A DNA stretch of 64,000 nucleotides from NCBI RefSeq assembly GCF_025143365.1, contig NZ_JALXPE010000012.1, positions 9,393 through 73,392 of the forward strand, written 5' to 3'. The DNA is from Microbacterium sp. p3-SID336. GTDB taxonomy: Bacteria > Actinomycetota > Actinomycetes > Actinomycetales > Microbacteriaceae. Positions 50,115-58,400 of this stretch are shown here, in pieces (the first letter of the stretch is position 1; each line of letters opens with the position of its first letter). The notes beneath the pieces were generated by a model, which saw only the letters and a list, made by a program, of their open reading frames with translations, did no database searches and was not told the DNA's origin. The translations under genes and the position numbers were made by a program.

Positions 50115-51296
50115 GTGGCACAGGACAAAGAAGTCGTCCAACAGGCATCGGGTGGAAGTGTGAACGCGGTAAAGCTCCCGGATGACTTTCAAGACAAGGT
50201 GTTCAAGGCCATCGCGGTCCAACGCCCGGCGGTCGGGGCATACATCAAGGAGGTGCGCCGGAAGAACCCGGCGGCCTCACCGGCTCAGGTGATGAAGATC
50301 ATCGAGTCCCAGTACGTCGCAACGACGACGGCAGCAAGTGCCGCGGTTGGTGCCTCCGCGACGATCCCTGCGGTCGGCGTTCCTGTGGCACTTGGCCTAG
50401 GGGTCGCGGATCTGTTGTTCTTCTACGAGACAACTGCACTCTTCGCTCTCTGCATGGCCGAACTGCGGGGAATTCCTATCGACGACCCCGATCGCGCAAA
50501 AGTCATCGTGCTCGGTGCGCTCCTAGGCGAGAAGCGCCGAAGCCCCGTTTCGCAGATTGTGCTGAGTGCGCTCCCGGCCGGAGCGACTGTTGCTGGGGCG
50601 CGTGCGGTCGCCGGGGGAGCTCTTTCGGGTGCCACCCCAAAATGGGGTGACCTTCTCGCTCAACAGATCCCTGATTCCGCGCTCGTGCCAGTCACCATGG
50701 TCCTGGCGAGGCAGGCGATCGCACAGGGAACGGTGATGGGTGCCGTAAAGATCAGCTCCAAAGCGATCCCCGTCATCGGCGCGGTCGCAGGTGGGGCGAC
50801 CAGCTTCTACTTCGGAAGTGGTGTTGTGAAGTCCTGTCGTGCTGGCTTCTCCGAACCGGCGGAGGTCTGGCCGGAATGGCTTGAACTGGCGGACAGCGAC
50901 GGTGACGGCATCCCGGACCCGTCGAAGGCCGTGCTTGCGATGCGTGCTGCATCGGAGTCAGCAAAGGACTTCGGGGAGAACGTGTGGGGACGAATCGTTG
51001 ACTCAAGTGAGGTCTTCAGGAGTGTCGACATCGACGGTGACGGCATTCCCGACGAGGCGCGCGCGGTCACCGCTGTGAAGGGTGCGGCAACGACCGTCGG
51101 TGCTGCGGCCGGGGGAGCAGCAAAGGCCGTCGGGGGCGCTGCAGGAGGTGCTGTCAAGGCAGTAGGCGGCGTCGCCACGGGGGCTGCTGGCGCCGTCACA
51201 GGGCTGTTCAAGCGGGGGAAGTCGGCGAACGACAACCGCAACAACAGTTCAGGTGAACAGGCGGCCGAACCCGAGTCGGACGCGTCCTCGAACTAG
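50115..51296 (+). CDS. EcsC-like membrane protein with two calcium-binding repeats
   Basis: 393 residues from a GTG. After a polar helix comes a hydrophobic, Ala/Gly-rich core (ASATIPAVGVPVALGLGVADLLFF, MAELRGIPIDDPDRAKVIVLGALLG, SSKAIPVIGAVAGGATSFYFG) that recalls EcsC-family proteins. Two thrombospondin type 3-like Asp-rich loops follow: DSDGDGIPD near residue 260 and DIDGDGIPD near 305. A Gly/Ala helix repeat (AAAGGAAKAVGGAAGGAVKA) and a polar end close the protein. It is divergent from the mrr-like gene and shares the island's lower G+C. A membrane-acting defence effector is possible. EcsC homology is by eye only. Confidence 0.65.
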   Translation: MAQDKEVVQQASGGSVNAVKLPDDFQDKVFKAIAVQRPAVGAYIKEVRRKNPAASPAQVMKIIESQYVATTTAASAAVGASATIPAVGVPVALGLGVADLLFFYETTALFALCMAELRGIPIDDPDRAKVIVLGALLGEKRRSPVSQIVLSALPAGATVAGARAVAGGALSGATPKWGDLLAQQIPDSALVPVTMVLARQAIAQGTVMGAVKISSKAIPVIGAVAGGATSFYFGSGVVKSCRAGFSEPAEVWPEWLELADSDGDGIPDPSKAVLAMRAASESAKDFGENVWGRIVDSSEVFRSVDIDGDGIPDEARAVTAVKGAATTVGAAAGGAAKAVGGAAGGAVKAVGGVATGAAGAVTGLFKRGKSANDNRNNSSGEQAAEPESDASSN

Positions 51297-51306
51297 CGCG
51301 TCCCCC

Positions 51307-51780
51307 TCAGAGGTCGAGGCGGTACCGCACCATGGGTGCCCCGCCGAGGGGATGCGGTTCCGGTGACCCCACGGCACGGAACCCCGCGGCCTCATACAGT
51401 CGCACCGCGGGATTGCCCACGCGCACGCCCAGCTCGACCGCGGAGAAACCCGCCGCCCGCGACGCGTCGAGGGCATCCGCCAGAAGAGCCGACCCGATCC
51501 CGCGACCCGCCGCGCCGGGAGCGACCGCGATGCGCTCGAGTATCGCTACTGCCGGGTCCTTCGGGTGTGGCACCGTCACCACGAAACCCTCGGGCGTCGA
51601 GCCTGCAGTTGTCCCGCGTGCGACCGCGAACCGCGCGACCCCGCCCGCGAAGAGGCTGCGGGTGCGTGCGCTGACCGGCTCGACCTCCACCCGCCCGTCA
51701 CGCTCGCGCAGCGCTTCCACCCATAGTTCGATGCACGGCTCCACGTCGGAAGGAATCCTGCCGTCCGCGATCTGCACCAT
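51307..51780 (-). CDS. GNAT-family acetyltransferase
   Basis: 157 residues. The acetyl-CoA-binding motif A, ILERIAVAPGAAGRGIGSALLADALDASRAAG (R/QxxGxG/A as RGIGSA), is clear. FSAVELGVRVGNPAVRLYEAAGFRAVG is motif B with the usual N..A..LYE..GF. The acceptor is unknown; small-molecule or protein N-acetylation is possible. It lies 10 bp from the convergent EcsC-like stop and has the high G+C of the chromosome, marking the right edge of the island. Confidence 0.9.
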   Translation of the reverse strand: MVQIADGRIPSDVEPCIELWVEALRERDGRVEVEPVSARTRSLFAGGVARFAVARGTTAGSTPEGFVVTVPHPKDPAVAILERIAVAPGAAGRGIGSALLADALDASRAAGFSAVELGVRVGNPAVRLYEAAGFRAVGSPEPHPLGGAPMVRYRLDL

Positions 51781-51808
51781 GTCACGATCCTTGCACCTGG
51801 ACTACGGC

Positions 51809-52021
51809 TCAGTCCCCCCCGGGCTCCCACCGCAGCAGATCCCCGGGCTGGCACTCCAGCGCGGCGCACAGCGCGTCGAGCGTGGTGAGGCGCACGGCCT
51901 TCGCGCGGCCGTTCTTCAGCACGGCGAGGTTCGTGGGGGTGATGCCGATCCGCTCGGCGAGCTCGCCGACGCCGATCTTCCTCCGCGCCATCATCACGTC
52001 GATGTCGACCACGACCGGCAT
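51809..52021 (-). CDS. Small XRE-family regulator (YozG/HTH_26 type)
   Basis: 70 residues: MPVVVDIDVMMARRKIGVGE, LAERIGITPTNLAVLKNGRAKAVRLTTLDALCAALECQPGDLL. This is a single Cro/C1-type HTH with little else, the type that normally sits downstream of a DUF2975 membrane protein. Its ATG overlaps the DUF2975 stop (TGATG). The pair is probably a membrane-linked regulatory module, though the signal is unknown. Confidence 0.9.
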   Translation of the reverse strand: MPVVVDIDVMMARRKIGVGELAERIGITPTNLAVLKNGRAKAVRLTTLDALCAALECQPGDLLRWEPGGD

Positions 52022-52509
52022 CAGATCACCTCGTCGTCGAGCTCGGAGCGCAGGGCCCGTGCCTCGGTGTCCCTGTCGATGGCCTGTCGCAGCAGCGCCT
52101 TCATCACGACGACCAGCAGCGCCATCCCGGCCAGCACCACGCCGGCGCCGCCGATCAGTGCGACCACCCCGGGCGCGATCGAGCCCGGGGCAAGCAGCGC
52201 CGCCAGCACCCACGTGAGCACGGCGGCGGCGACGATCGCACCGATGATCACGTCGACGGCCCGGAACGAGGATTCCGCGAAGATCGAGCCGCGCCGCACC
52301 TTCGTCAGCAGGATCCATACGCACACGCCGAACACCTGCATCGTGGCGACGCCCAGCACGAGGATCGTCACCAGGGCTACCCGCCCCCACTGCGCCTCGC
52401 CCTCCAGGTCGGCGTACACGAGCGGGGCGATCACGATCTGCACCACGAGTGAGCCGAGCAGCGCGATCGCGATCACGACCTGCAGCACGACGATCGTTCC
52501 CCTGGCCAT
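52021..52509 (-). CDS. DUF2975 membrane protein
   Basis: 162 residues with four predicted membrane spans: IVVLQVVIAIALLGSLVVQI, VALVTILVLGVATMQVFGVC, VDVIIGAIVAAAVLTWVLAAL and VVALIGGAGVVLAGMALLVV. The WILLTKVRRGSIFAESSFRAVD loop between TM2 and TM3 is the DUF2975 signature. It is co-transcribed with the XRE regulator. It may sense envelope state or modulate the regulator. The promoter has an ATCTATCG / CGATAGAT dyad. Confidence 0.87.
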   Translation of the reverse strand: MARGTIVVLQVVIAIALLGSLVVQIVIAPLVYADLEGEAQWGRVALVTILVLGVATMQVFGVCVWILLTKVRRGSIFAESSFRAVDVIIGAIVAAAVLTWVLAALLAPGSIAPGVVALIGGAGVVLAGMALLVVVMKALLRQAIDRDTEARALRSELDDEVI

Positions 52510-52539
52510 GCTGATCCCTTCCGTCGAGAAACAATAGGA

Positions 52540-52564
52540 ATCTATCGTTAATCGTTCGATAGAT
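52540..52564. promoter_or_regulatory. Inverted repeat before the DUF2975 operon
   Basis: ATCTATCG-N9-CGATAGAT is perfect and lies 31-55 bp upstream of the DUF2975 start. The inner TATCGTTAA also occurs at the PadR promoter (52637-52645), so one regulator may act on both. Confidence 0.6.
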
Positions 52565-52631
52565 CAAGAGCGCAGCGGAGGCTGCGCCCACGCTATTCCC
52601 GTGAAAACTCCCACCCCGCATCCAGGGTGAG

Positions 52632-52641
52632 CGATATATCG
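52632..52641. promoter_or_regulatory. CGATATATCG palindrome before padR
   Basis: Perfect 10-bp palindrome followed by TTAACTATCGTTGAC, 30 bp upstream of the PadR start. A+T-rich ATAT-centred palindromes are usual PadR operators, so this may be an autoregulatory site. Confidence 0.55.
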
Positions 52642-52671
52642 TTAACTATCGTTGACGACTGGGAGGTCATC

Positions 52672-53301
52672 ATGAACAGCGCATTCCCCTCCAACCCGTT
52701 CGGCCCGACCGGCTCCGACCGCGACGGCGGCTCCGGCGACTTCGCGTCCGGCCTCGGCAACCTGTTCGGCGGACCCCACGGCCCGGCCGGCGCGATCTTC
52801 GACGCCATGGATCAGCTCCGCAAGTCGTTCGAGTCCCGCCCGTCCGGCGGCTCGCGCATGGCACGCGGCGACGTCCGCAGCGCCGTGCTGTCCCTCCTCG
52901 CCGAGCGCCCCATGCACGGCTACCAGATCATCAACGAGATCGCCGAGCGCAGCGGCGGCACGTGGAAGCCCAGCGCAGGCTCGGTCTACCCCACGCTCCA
53001 GCTGCTCGCCGACGAGGGTCTGATCGAAGCCGAGGAGCAGAACGGCCGCAAGACCTACTCGCTCACCGAGGCCGGTCGTGCCGTCGCGGCCGAGAGCACC
53101 GACACTCCGCCGTGGGTGCCGAACTCCGACAAGGACCGCACCCGCGACGCGCGCTACAGCGCGCTGCCGAAGGCCGGGGTCGACCTCGCCGCGGCCGCCG
53201 CCCAGGTGGGCCGCAGCGGTTCGCCGGAGCAGGTGCAGCAGGCCATCGAGGTGCTCGACGACGCCCGCCGTAGGCTGTACACGATCCTCGCTCAGGACTG
53301 A
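52672..53301 (+). CDS. PadR-family transcriptional regulator
   Basis: 209 residues from the ATG at 52672 (GGGAGG ribosome site). A Gly/Pro-rich N-terminal stretch (SNPFGPTGSDRDGGSGDF, LGNLFGGPHGPAG) leads to the PadR winged HTH: RSAVLSLLAERPMHGYQIINEIAERSGGTWKPSAGSVYPTLQLLADEGLIEAEEQNGRKTYSLTEAG. The C-terminal helix (EQVQQAIEVLDDARRRLYTIL) gives the dimer. Such proteins often control transporters or membrane-stress genes. Its target may be the divergent DUF2975 unit or the downstream kinase-like gene. Confidence 0.9.
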   Translation: MNSAFPSNPFGPTGSDRDGGSGDFASGLGNLFGGPHGPAGAIFDAMDQLRKSFESRPSGGSRMARGDVRSAVLSLLAERPMHGYQIINEIAERSGGTWKPSAGSVYPTLQLLADEGLIEAEEQNGRKTYSLTEAGRAVAAESTDTPPWVPNSDKDRTRDARYSALPKAGVDLAAAAAQVGRSGSPEQVQQAIEVLDDARRRLYTILAQD

Positions 53302-53346
53302 CCGCGTCGTGCGGCGTCCGGCGGGAGGCGGCGGAAGGATGACGCG

Positions 53347-55026
53347 ATGACGGAAGCTGCGGCACAGGGCGTGCACCGCGCCAGGTACCGTCGCATCCTC
53401 TCCTTCGCGAGCCGTGAGTTCCTCAAGATCTGGTGGTACGAGCTCGTGCTGCCGCGCTTCGGCATGTCGTCGATCGCGGAGCGGACGCGGTCTCGGCGGA
53501 TGCAGCGGTTCGCGCGTCGCTTCCACACCCTCGCGGTCGAGCTCGGCGGGCTCATGATCAAGGTCGGGCAGTTCATGTCCTCCCGCCTCGACGTGCTGCC
53601 GCCGGAGATCACCGCCGAGCTGGAGGGTCTGCAGGACGAGGTGCCCGCGGTCCCGACCCCGCAGATCCGCGCGCTGGCCGAAGCCGAGCTGGGCCTGCCC
53701 CTCGACCGCGTGTATGCGTGGTTCGACGACACCCCCGTCGCCGCGGCCTCGCTCGGCCAGGTGCACCGCGCCCGGCTCTCGGACGCCGACGCGGAGGACA
53801 CGGGGCTGACCGACGTCGTGGTCAAGGTGCAGCGCCCCGGCATCGACGAGATCGTCGCGGTCGACCTTGCGGCGCTCCGCCGCGTGGCCCGCTGGCTGAC
53901 CCGCGTGCGGATCGTCGCCGACCGTGTGGACGCCCCCGCGCTCGTGGAGGAGTTCGCGGCCACGAGCTTCGAGGAGATCGACTACCTCCACGAGGCCCGC
54001 AGCGCCGAGCGGTTCCGCGAGAACTTCGCCGACGCCCCGCGCGTCGCCGCACCCGAGATCGTGTGGGAGCGCACCACGCGGCGCGTGCTCACCCTGTCCG
54101 ACGTGACGGCGATCAAGATCAACGACACCACCGCGCTGCGCGCCGCCGGCATCGATCCGTCCGCGGTCGCCGACGCGTTCGCGGAGGTGATGTTCGACCA
54201 GGTGTTCACGCACCGCTTCGTGCACGCCGACCCCCACCCCGGCAACATCTTCGTCACCCCGGTCCCCTCGGCGCAGGGCTTCCGCCTCACCTTCATCGAC
54301 TTCGGCATGATGGCCGAGGTGCCGGACAGCCTCCGCAACGGGCTGCGTACCCTGCTCATCGCGGTCACGGCACGCGACAGCCGTGGGCTCGTCGCCGCCG
54401 CGCAGGAGATCGGCGTGCTGCTGCCCTCCGCCGACACGGGCGAACTGGAACGCGCGCTCACTGCCCTGTTCGCGCGCTTCGGCGGCATGGGCTTCGCCGA
54501 GCTGAGTCGCGTCGACCCGCGGGAGTTCCGCGACTTCGCCGACGAGTTCGGCGACATGGTGCGCCGCCTTCCGCTGCAGCTGCCGGAGGACATGCTGCTC
54601 CTCATCCGCGCCGTCTCGCTGACCAGCGGCATGTGCAGCGGCCTCGACCCCGCCTTCAACGTGTGGGATGCCGCCGAACCCTACGCCGCACGACTGCTGC
54701 GTGACGAGTCGGGCAACCTGATGCAGGAGATGGCGCAGCAGGCCATGACCAACGCCGCCACCACGTGGCGCCTCCCCGGCCGCATCGACCACATCATCAC
54801 GCGCCTCGACGACGGCAACGTCTCGTTCGACACCGCCCGCCTGGAGCGCCGCCTCGACCGGCTCGAAGGCATCGCGCGGCGCATCGCCTCGGGAGTGCTG
54901 TTCGCGGCGATGCTCGTCGGCGGCGCGCTGCTCGTGGCGCCCCTGCCCCCGCTCGGCATCACCCTCCTGTGCGTCTCGGTGCTGCCGCTGCTCGGGGCCC
55001 TGTTCCTGGGCCGCCGCCTCCGCTAG
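53347..55026 (+). CDS. ABC1/UbiB-family atypical kinase-like protein
   Basis: 559 residues. Family-defining KxGQ motif in LMIKVGQFMSSRLDVLPPEI (about residue 71), the Ala-rich loop VAAASLGQVHRARL, the Lys in VVVKVQRPG, catalytic HADPHPGNIF (about residue 293) and metal-binding FIDFGMMAE (about 317). Two C-terminal hydrophobic segments (SGVLFAAMLVGGALLVAPLP; LLCVSVLPLLGALFLG) anchor it in the membrane. Family members (UbiB, COQ8) are ATPases aiding quinone or isoprenoid-lipid synthesis. No quinone genes are adjacent, so the lipid partner is unknown. It follows padR by 45 bp. Confidence 0.92.
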   Translation: MTEAAAQGVHRARYRRILSFASREFLKIWWYELVLPRFGMSSIAERTRSRRMQRFARRFHTLAVELGGLMIKVGQFMSSRLDVLPPEITAELEGLQDEVPAVPTPQIRALAEAELGLPLDRVYAWFDDTPVAAASLGQVHRARLSDADAEDTGLTDVVVKVQRPGIDEIVAVDLAALRRVARWLTRVRIVADRVDAPALVEEFAATSFEEIDYLHEARSAERFRENFADAPRVAAPEIVWERTTRRVLTLSDVTAIKINDTTALRAAGIDPSAVADAFAEVMFDQVFTHRFVHADPHPGNIFVTPVPSAQGFRLTFIDFGMMAEVPDSLRNGLRTLLIAVTARDSRGLVAAAQEIGVLLPSADTGELERALTALFARFGGMGFAELSRVDPREFRDFADEFGDMVRRLPLQLPEDMLLLIRAVSLTSGMCSGLDPAFNVWDAAEPYAARLLRDESGNLMQEMAQQAMTNAATTWRLPGRIDHIITRLDDGNVSFDTARLERRLDRLEGIARRIASGVLFAAMLVGGALLVAPLPPLGITLLCVSVLPLLGALFLGRRLR

Positions 55027-56228
55027 CCCGGGGTGTCCTCCGTGAGGGCGCGCAGGACACGTGGCGCGAAGAACCGGCGATCGTACGCGTCTTCGGAGAC
55101 TTGGCTGAGCACTCCGAGGCTCACAAGCTGTCTCACGAGCTTGTTGGCGCGCGTGTACGAGAGACCGAGGTCATTCGACACCTTGCGCACGGTGAACGAC
55201 GGATTCGCTACCGCGAGATCGACGAGAGCGTGAGCGGAGTCGGCGCGGAGGGCAGACGTGCGCACGGTGTCCTTGAGTTCGGCTTGTACGCGAACGAGTG
55301 CCACCATCTGGCGATGAGTCTGCTCGGCGGCGGCGCGGAGACCCCTGGCGAAGAACTCGACGAATCCATCCCAGTCTCCTCGCGCACTCACGTCGAACAG
55401 CCGGTCGTAATAGTCCGCACGGCGGGCCTCGAACCATGGTGAGACGGTCAGCGTCGGCTCTGAGAGGACGCCTCCGAGCTGCAGGTGGACGACGATGAGG
55501 AATCTGCCCAGGCGTCCGTTGCCGTCCCGGTAGGGGTGCAGAGTCTCGAATTGGTAGTGGGACATCGCGGCGGCGACGACCGGATCGATGCTCCCGGTGT
55601 GGGGTCGCTGGATCCAATCCGTCAAGTCGCGGAGGCTCGCTTCGAGAGGGACGCCGGGCGGTGGGGGGATGAAGCGCGCGGCGTGAGCCGGGAAGCCGAG
55701 GTGACCGCTGTCGGCGCGGCGCCCGATCACCACCTGGTTGTCGCGGATGCGCCCTGAGCTGCCGTGCAGCGGTGTCCCCCGCATGAGTACGCCCTGAAGT
55801 TCGCTGAGCATGGACACGGAGATGCTCTCCCCCCGCGCGATCCTCTCGAAGCCGAGATTCGCCATCCGCACGTAGTTCAGCACCTCGACCAGCTCTGCGG
55901 TGTCGGCGTTGTTCTCGTCTGCCGTCATGACTGCGGCGAGTGGAGCGTACGTTCCTTCCAGCGCGGAGGTACTCTGCGCTTCCCGGCGCAGTGTCGGAAG
56001 TCGAAGCAGCTGCGGGTTCGGGAGCTGACGTGCGGTGCTATCGAGAGCGGCGAGCGCCGCGCGTGCGTCGGCGACGGCGAGAAACGTCGGCGCGGTGAGC
56101 GGCGGCATCTCCTCCCCGAGCGGCACAGGAACGAATGCTCGGTGGTTCCACTCGCCCAACTGCGGGTCGTGCCCGTCGATCGGCACCAGGGAACCCATCT
56201 CCGGCTTCTGGAACATTGTCAGATCCAC
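55023..56228 (-). CDS. Fic-family protein with autoinhibitory helix and C-terminal winged HTH
   Basis: 401 residues. The inhibitory motif TSALEG ((S/T)xxxE(G/N), about residues 87-92) precedes the Fic core, so this is a class II, self-inhibited enzyme. The active loop is HPYRDGNGRLGR at 231-242 (HPFx(D/E)GN(G/K)R with Tyr for Phe). The flap is GRIRDNQVVIG. The C-terminus has an HTH, VRKVSNDLGLSYTRANKLVRQLVSLGVL. It probably AMPylates a protein. No partner antitoxin is needed with an internal inhibitor. The first codon is a GTG with a weak ribosome site; an ATG four codons later is also possible. It overlaps the ABC1 gene tail-to-tail by 4 bp. Confidence 0.92.
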   Translation of the reverse strand: MDLTMFQKPEMGSLVPIDGHDPQLGEWNHRAFVPVPLGEEMPPLTAPTFLAVADARAALAALDSTARQLPNPQLLRLPTLRREAQSTSALEGTYAPLAAVMTADENNADTAELVEVLNYVRMANLGFERIARGESISVSMLSELQGVLMRGTPLHGSSGRIRDNQVVIGRRADSGHLGFPAHAARFIPPPPGVPLEASLRDLTDWIQRPHTGSIDPVVAAAMSHYQFETLHPYRDGNGRLGRFLIVVHLQLGGVLSEPTLTVSPWFEARRADYYDRLFDVSARGDWDGFVEFFARGLRAAAEQTHRQMVALVRVQAELKDTVRTSALRADSAHALVDLAVANPSFTVRKVSNDLGLSYTRANKLVRQLVSLGVLSQVSEDAYDRRFFAPRVLRALTEDTPG

Positions 56229-56360
56229 AATGCAACTCTACGCGGGGAAGAGGAACATTTGTCGAAGGGGAATGTGCCTTTGGGGCGAGAACGGCCGCAC
56301 GGTGGGCCGCCGCCTCCGCCAGCCCGGGGCGGGGGAGCCCGCGTGGGAGGATGGGTTCTC

Positions 56361-58325
56361 ATGGACACCCCGGATGAGAAGCCCCGAACTTCCGACGTTC
56401 CGCTGACCACCACCGGCACGCACCGCACCGCGGGAGAGACCGCGCGCAAGATCGTGCGCGACATCGCCGCGGTCCCGCCGCGCAGCGTGCACCCCGCACT
56501 CGTGCCCGGTGTATCGGTGGAGGAGACCGGCCGCACGTACCGCACCGACCCGCTCGTGTTCGGCGTCGCGGCCGCGTTCGCCGTCGCGTTCATCGCCTGG
56601 GGCGTGTTCGCGGGCGACAACCTGTCCGGCACGACGAGCGCGGTGCTCGCCTGGGTCGTCGAGTACTTCGGCTTCTTCTTCACGACGATCGCCACGATCA
56701 TCCTCGTGTTCATGCTGTTCGTCGGCTTCAGCAAGTACGGCCGCATCCCCCTCGGCCGTGACGACGAGGAGCCCGAGTTCTCGATGTTCTCGTGGATCTC
56801 GATGCTGTTCGCGGCCGGCATGGGCATCGGCCTGGTGTTCTGGGGGGCCGCAGAGCCCCTCACGTTCTTCGAGAACCCACCGCCCGGCACGGTCGAGGCG
56901 GACACGCTCGAGGCGATGCACACCGCGCAGACGCAGGTGCTGTACCACTGGGGCCCGCAGGCCTGGGCGTTCTACGCGCTCGTCGGCGGCGCGATCGCCT
57001 ACGGCGCCTACCGGCGCGGCCGCACCCCGCTGATCTCGTCCATCTTCGCCCCGCTGCTCGGGGAGAACCGCACCACGGGCCCGGTCGGCCGCACGATCGA
57101 CATCTTCTCGATCATCGTCACTCTGTTCGGCACGGCCGCCTCGCTCGGACTCGGCGCGCTGCAGATCGGGCACGGCGTCGAGCTCGTCAGCGGCGCCGGT
57201 CCCCTCGGCAACGGCATCCTCATCGCCGTGATCGCCGTGCTCACGGCGTGCTTCATCGCCTCCGCGGTGTCCGGCGTCTCGAAGGGCATCCGCGCGCTGT
57301 CGAACATCAACGCGGTCGTCGCGATCCTGCTCGCCTTCTTCGTGTTCTTCGTCGGCCCGACGCTGCTGATCCTGAACGTGATCCCCTCCGTCGCCGTGCA
57401 GTTCCTCGGCGACCTGCCGACCATGATCGGCCGCTCCGCCTCGCAGGGCGACGCCGCCCAGGCGTTCCTGTCGAGCTGGACGATCTTCTACTGGGCGTGG
57501 TGGATCTCCTGGTCGCCCTTCGTCGGCATGTTCATCGCGAAGATCTCCCGCGGTCGCACCCTCCGTCAGTTCGTGTCGGTCGTCATCGTGGTCCCCTCCG
57601 CCATCTCGCTCGTGTGGTTCGCGATCTTCGGCACGACCGCCATCCAGCAGCAGATGGACGGTGCCGGCCTCGTCGTCGACCCGCCGGAGGAAGTGCTGTT
57701 CGGGGTGCTGGAGAACTTGCCTTTCCCGCTCGTCACCAGCATCGTGCTGATCATCCTGATCGCGATCTTCTTCATTACGGGCGCCGACTCCGCCTCGCTC
57801 GTCATGGGCACGCTGTCCCAGCAGGGAAGGCCCGAGCCGTCGCGGTGGGTGGCCGTCATCTGGGGGGTGCTGGTCGGCGTGATCGCCGCCGTGCTGCTGG
57901 TCAGCGGCGTGGAAGGGAGCGGTCTGCAGTCGCTGCAGAACGCCACGATCATCGCCGCGCTGCCATTCGCGATCATCATGGCGTTCATGATGATCGCCTT
58001 CATGAAGGATCTCCGACGCGATCCGCTCATCCTCCGCGACCGGTACGCGCGCGCGGCCGTGCGCCACAGCGTCATGGCGGGCCTGGAGGAGTACGGCGAC
58101 GACTTCGCCCTGGTGCCGGTCGAGTACGACCACTCGGAGGACGACCTCGCGTGGATCGACGAGGACACCGTCGACGACACCCTCGCCGAGGTGTACGAGG
58201 CCGCGACCGAGGCGATCGACATCATCCCGCCCGCGGAGGTCGAGGCGACGGTGGACGCCGCCCTGGACCAGCCGGACGAGTCCGCGCAGCCGGGAGCGGA
58301 AGGCCCCAGGACGCCCTCCGCCTGA
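56361..58325 (+). CDS. BCCT-family (betaine/choline/carnitine) transporter
   Basis: 654 residues with about 12 membrane spans. Hallmarks: MFSWISMLFAAGMGIGLVFWGAAEPL (Gly-rich TM3), QVLYHWGPQAWAFYALVGGAI, and the Trp-rich substrate site WTIFYWAWWISWSPFVGMFIAKISRGRTLRQF. The C-terminal cytosolic tail is strongly acidic (EYDHSEDDLAWIDEDTVDD) and could act as an osmosensor, as in BetP. It probably imports glycine betaine or a related compatible solute with sodium. The ATG at 56361 has GGGAGG rather far upstream (about 12 bases). Confidence 0.92.
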   Translation: MDTPDEKPRTSDVPLTTTGTHRTAGETARKIVRDIAAVPPRSVHPALVPGVSVEETGRTYRTDPLVFGVAAAFAVAFIAWGVFAGDNLSGTTSAVLAWVVEYFGFFFTTIATIILVFMLFVGFSKYGRIPLGRDDEEPEFSMFSWISMLFAAGMGIGLVFWGAAEPLTFFENPPPGTVEADTLEAMHTAQTQVLYHWGPQAWAFYALVGGAIAYGAYRRGRTPLISSIFAPLLGENRTTGPVGRTIDIFSIIVTLFGTAASLGLGALQIGHGVELVSGAGPLGNGILIAVIAVLTACFIASAVSGVSKGIRALSNINAVVAILLAFFVFFVGPTLLILNVIPSVAVQFLGDLPTMIGRSASQGDAAQAFLSSWTIFYWAWWISWSPFVGMFIAKISRGRTLRQFVSVVIVVPSAISLVWFAIFGTTAIQQQMDGAGLVVDPPEEVLFGVLENLPFPLVTSIVLIILIAIFFITGADSASLVMGTLSQQGRPEPSRWVAVIWGVLVGVIAAVLLVSGVEGSGLQSLQNATIIAALPFAIIMAFMMIAFMKDLRRDPLILRDRYARAAVRHSVMAGLEEYGDDFALVPVEYDHSEDDLAWIDEDTVDDTLAEVYEAATEAIDIIPPAEVEATVDAALDQPDESAQPGAEGPRTPSA

Positions 58326-58331
58326 CGCGGT

Positions 58332-58371
58332 GACGGCTCTCGATCCGGCGTGACGTCGATCGGGAGCCGTC
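58332..58371. terminator. Bidirectional terminator hairpin
   Basis: GACGGCTCTCGATC and GATCGGGAGCCGTC form a 14-bp stem with one G-T-type pair and a 12-nt loop, centred between the converging BCCT and SDR-DUF2867 genes. It can end both transcripts. Confidence 0.75.
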
Positions 58372-58400
58372 GGCGTTCGTCGCTCGCGCCGCGTCGCGAC

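Noticed and set aside
42755-51307. Attachment-site direct repeats or an integrase at the island borders
   Set aside because: I looked for matching sequences just outside hsdR and after the EcsC-like gene and saw none. No integrase or tRNA is present in the window.
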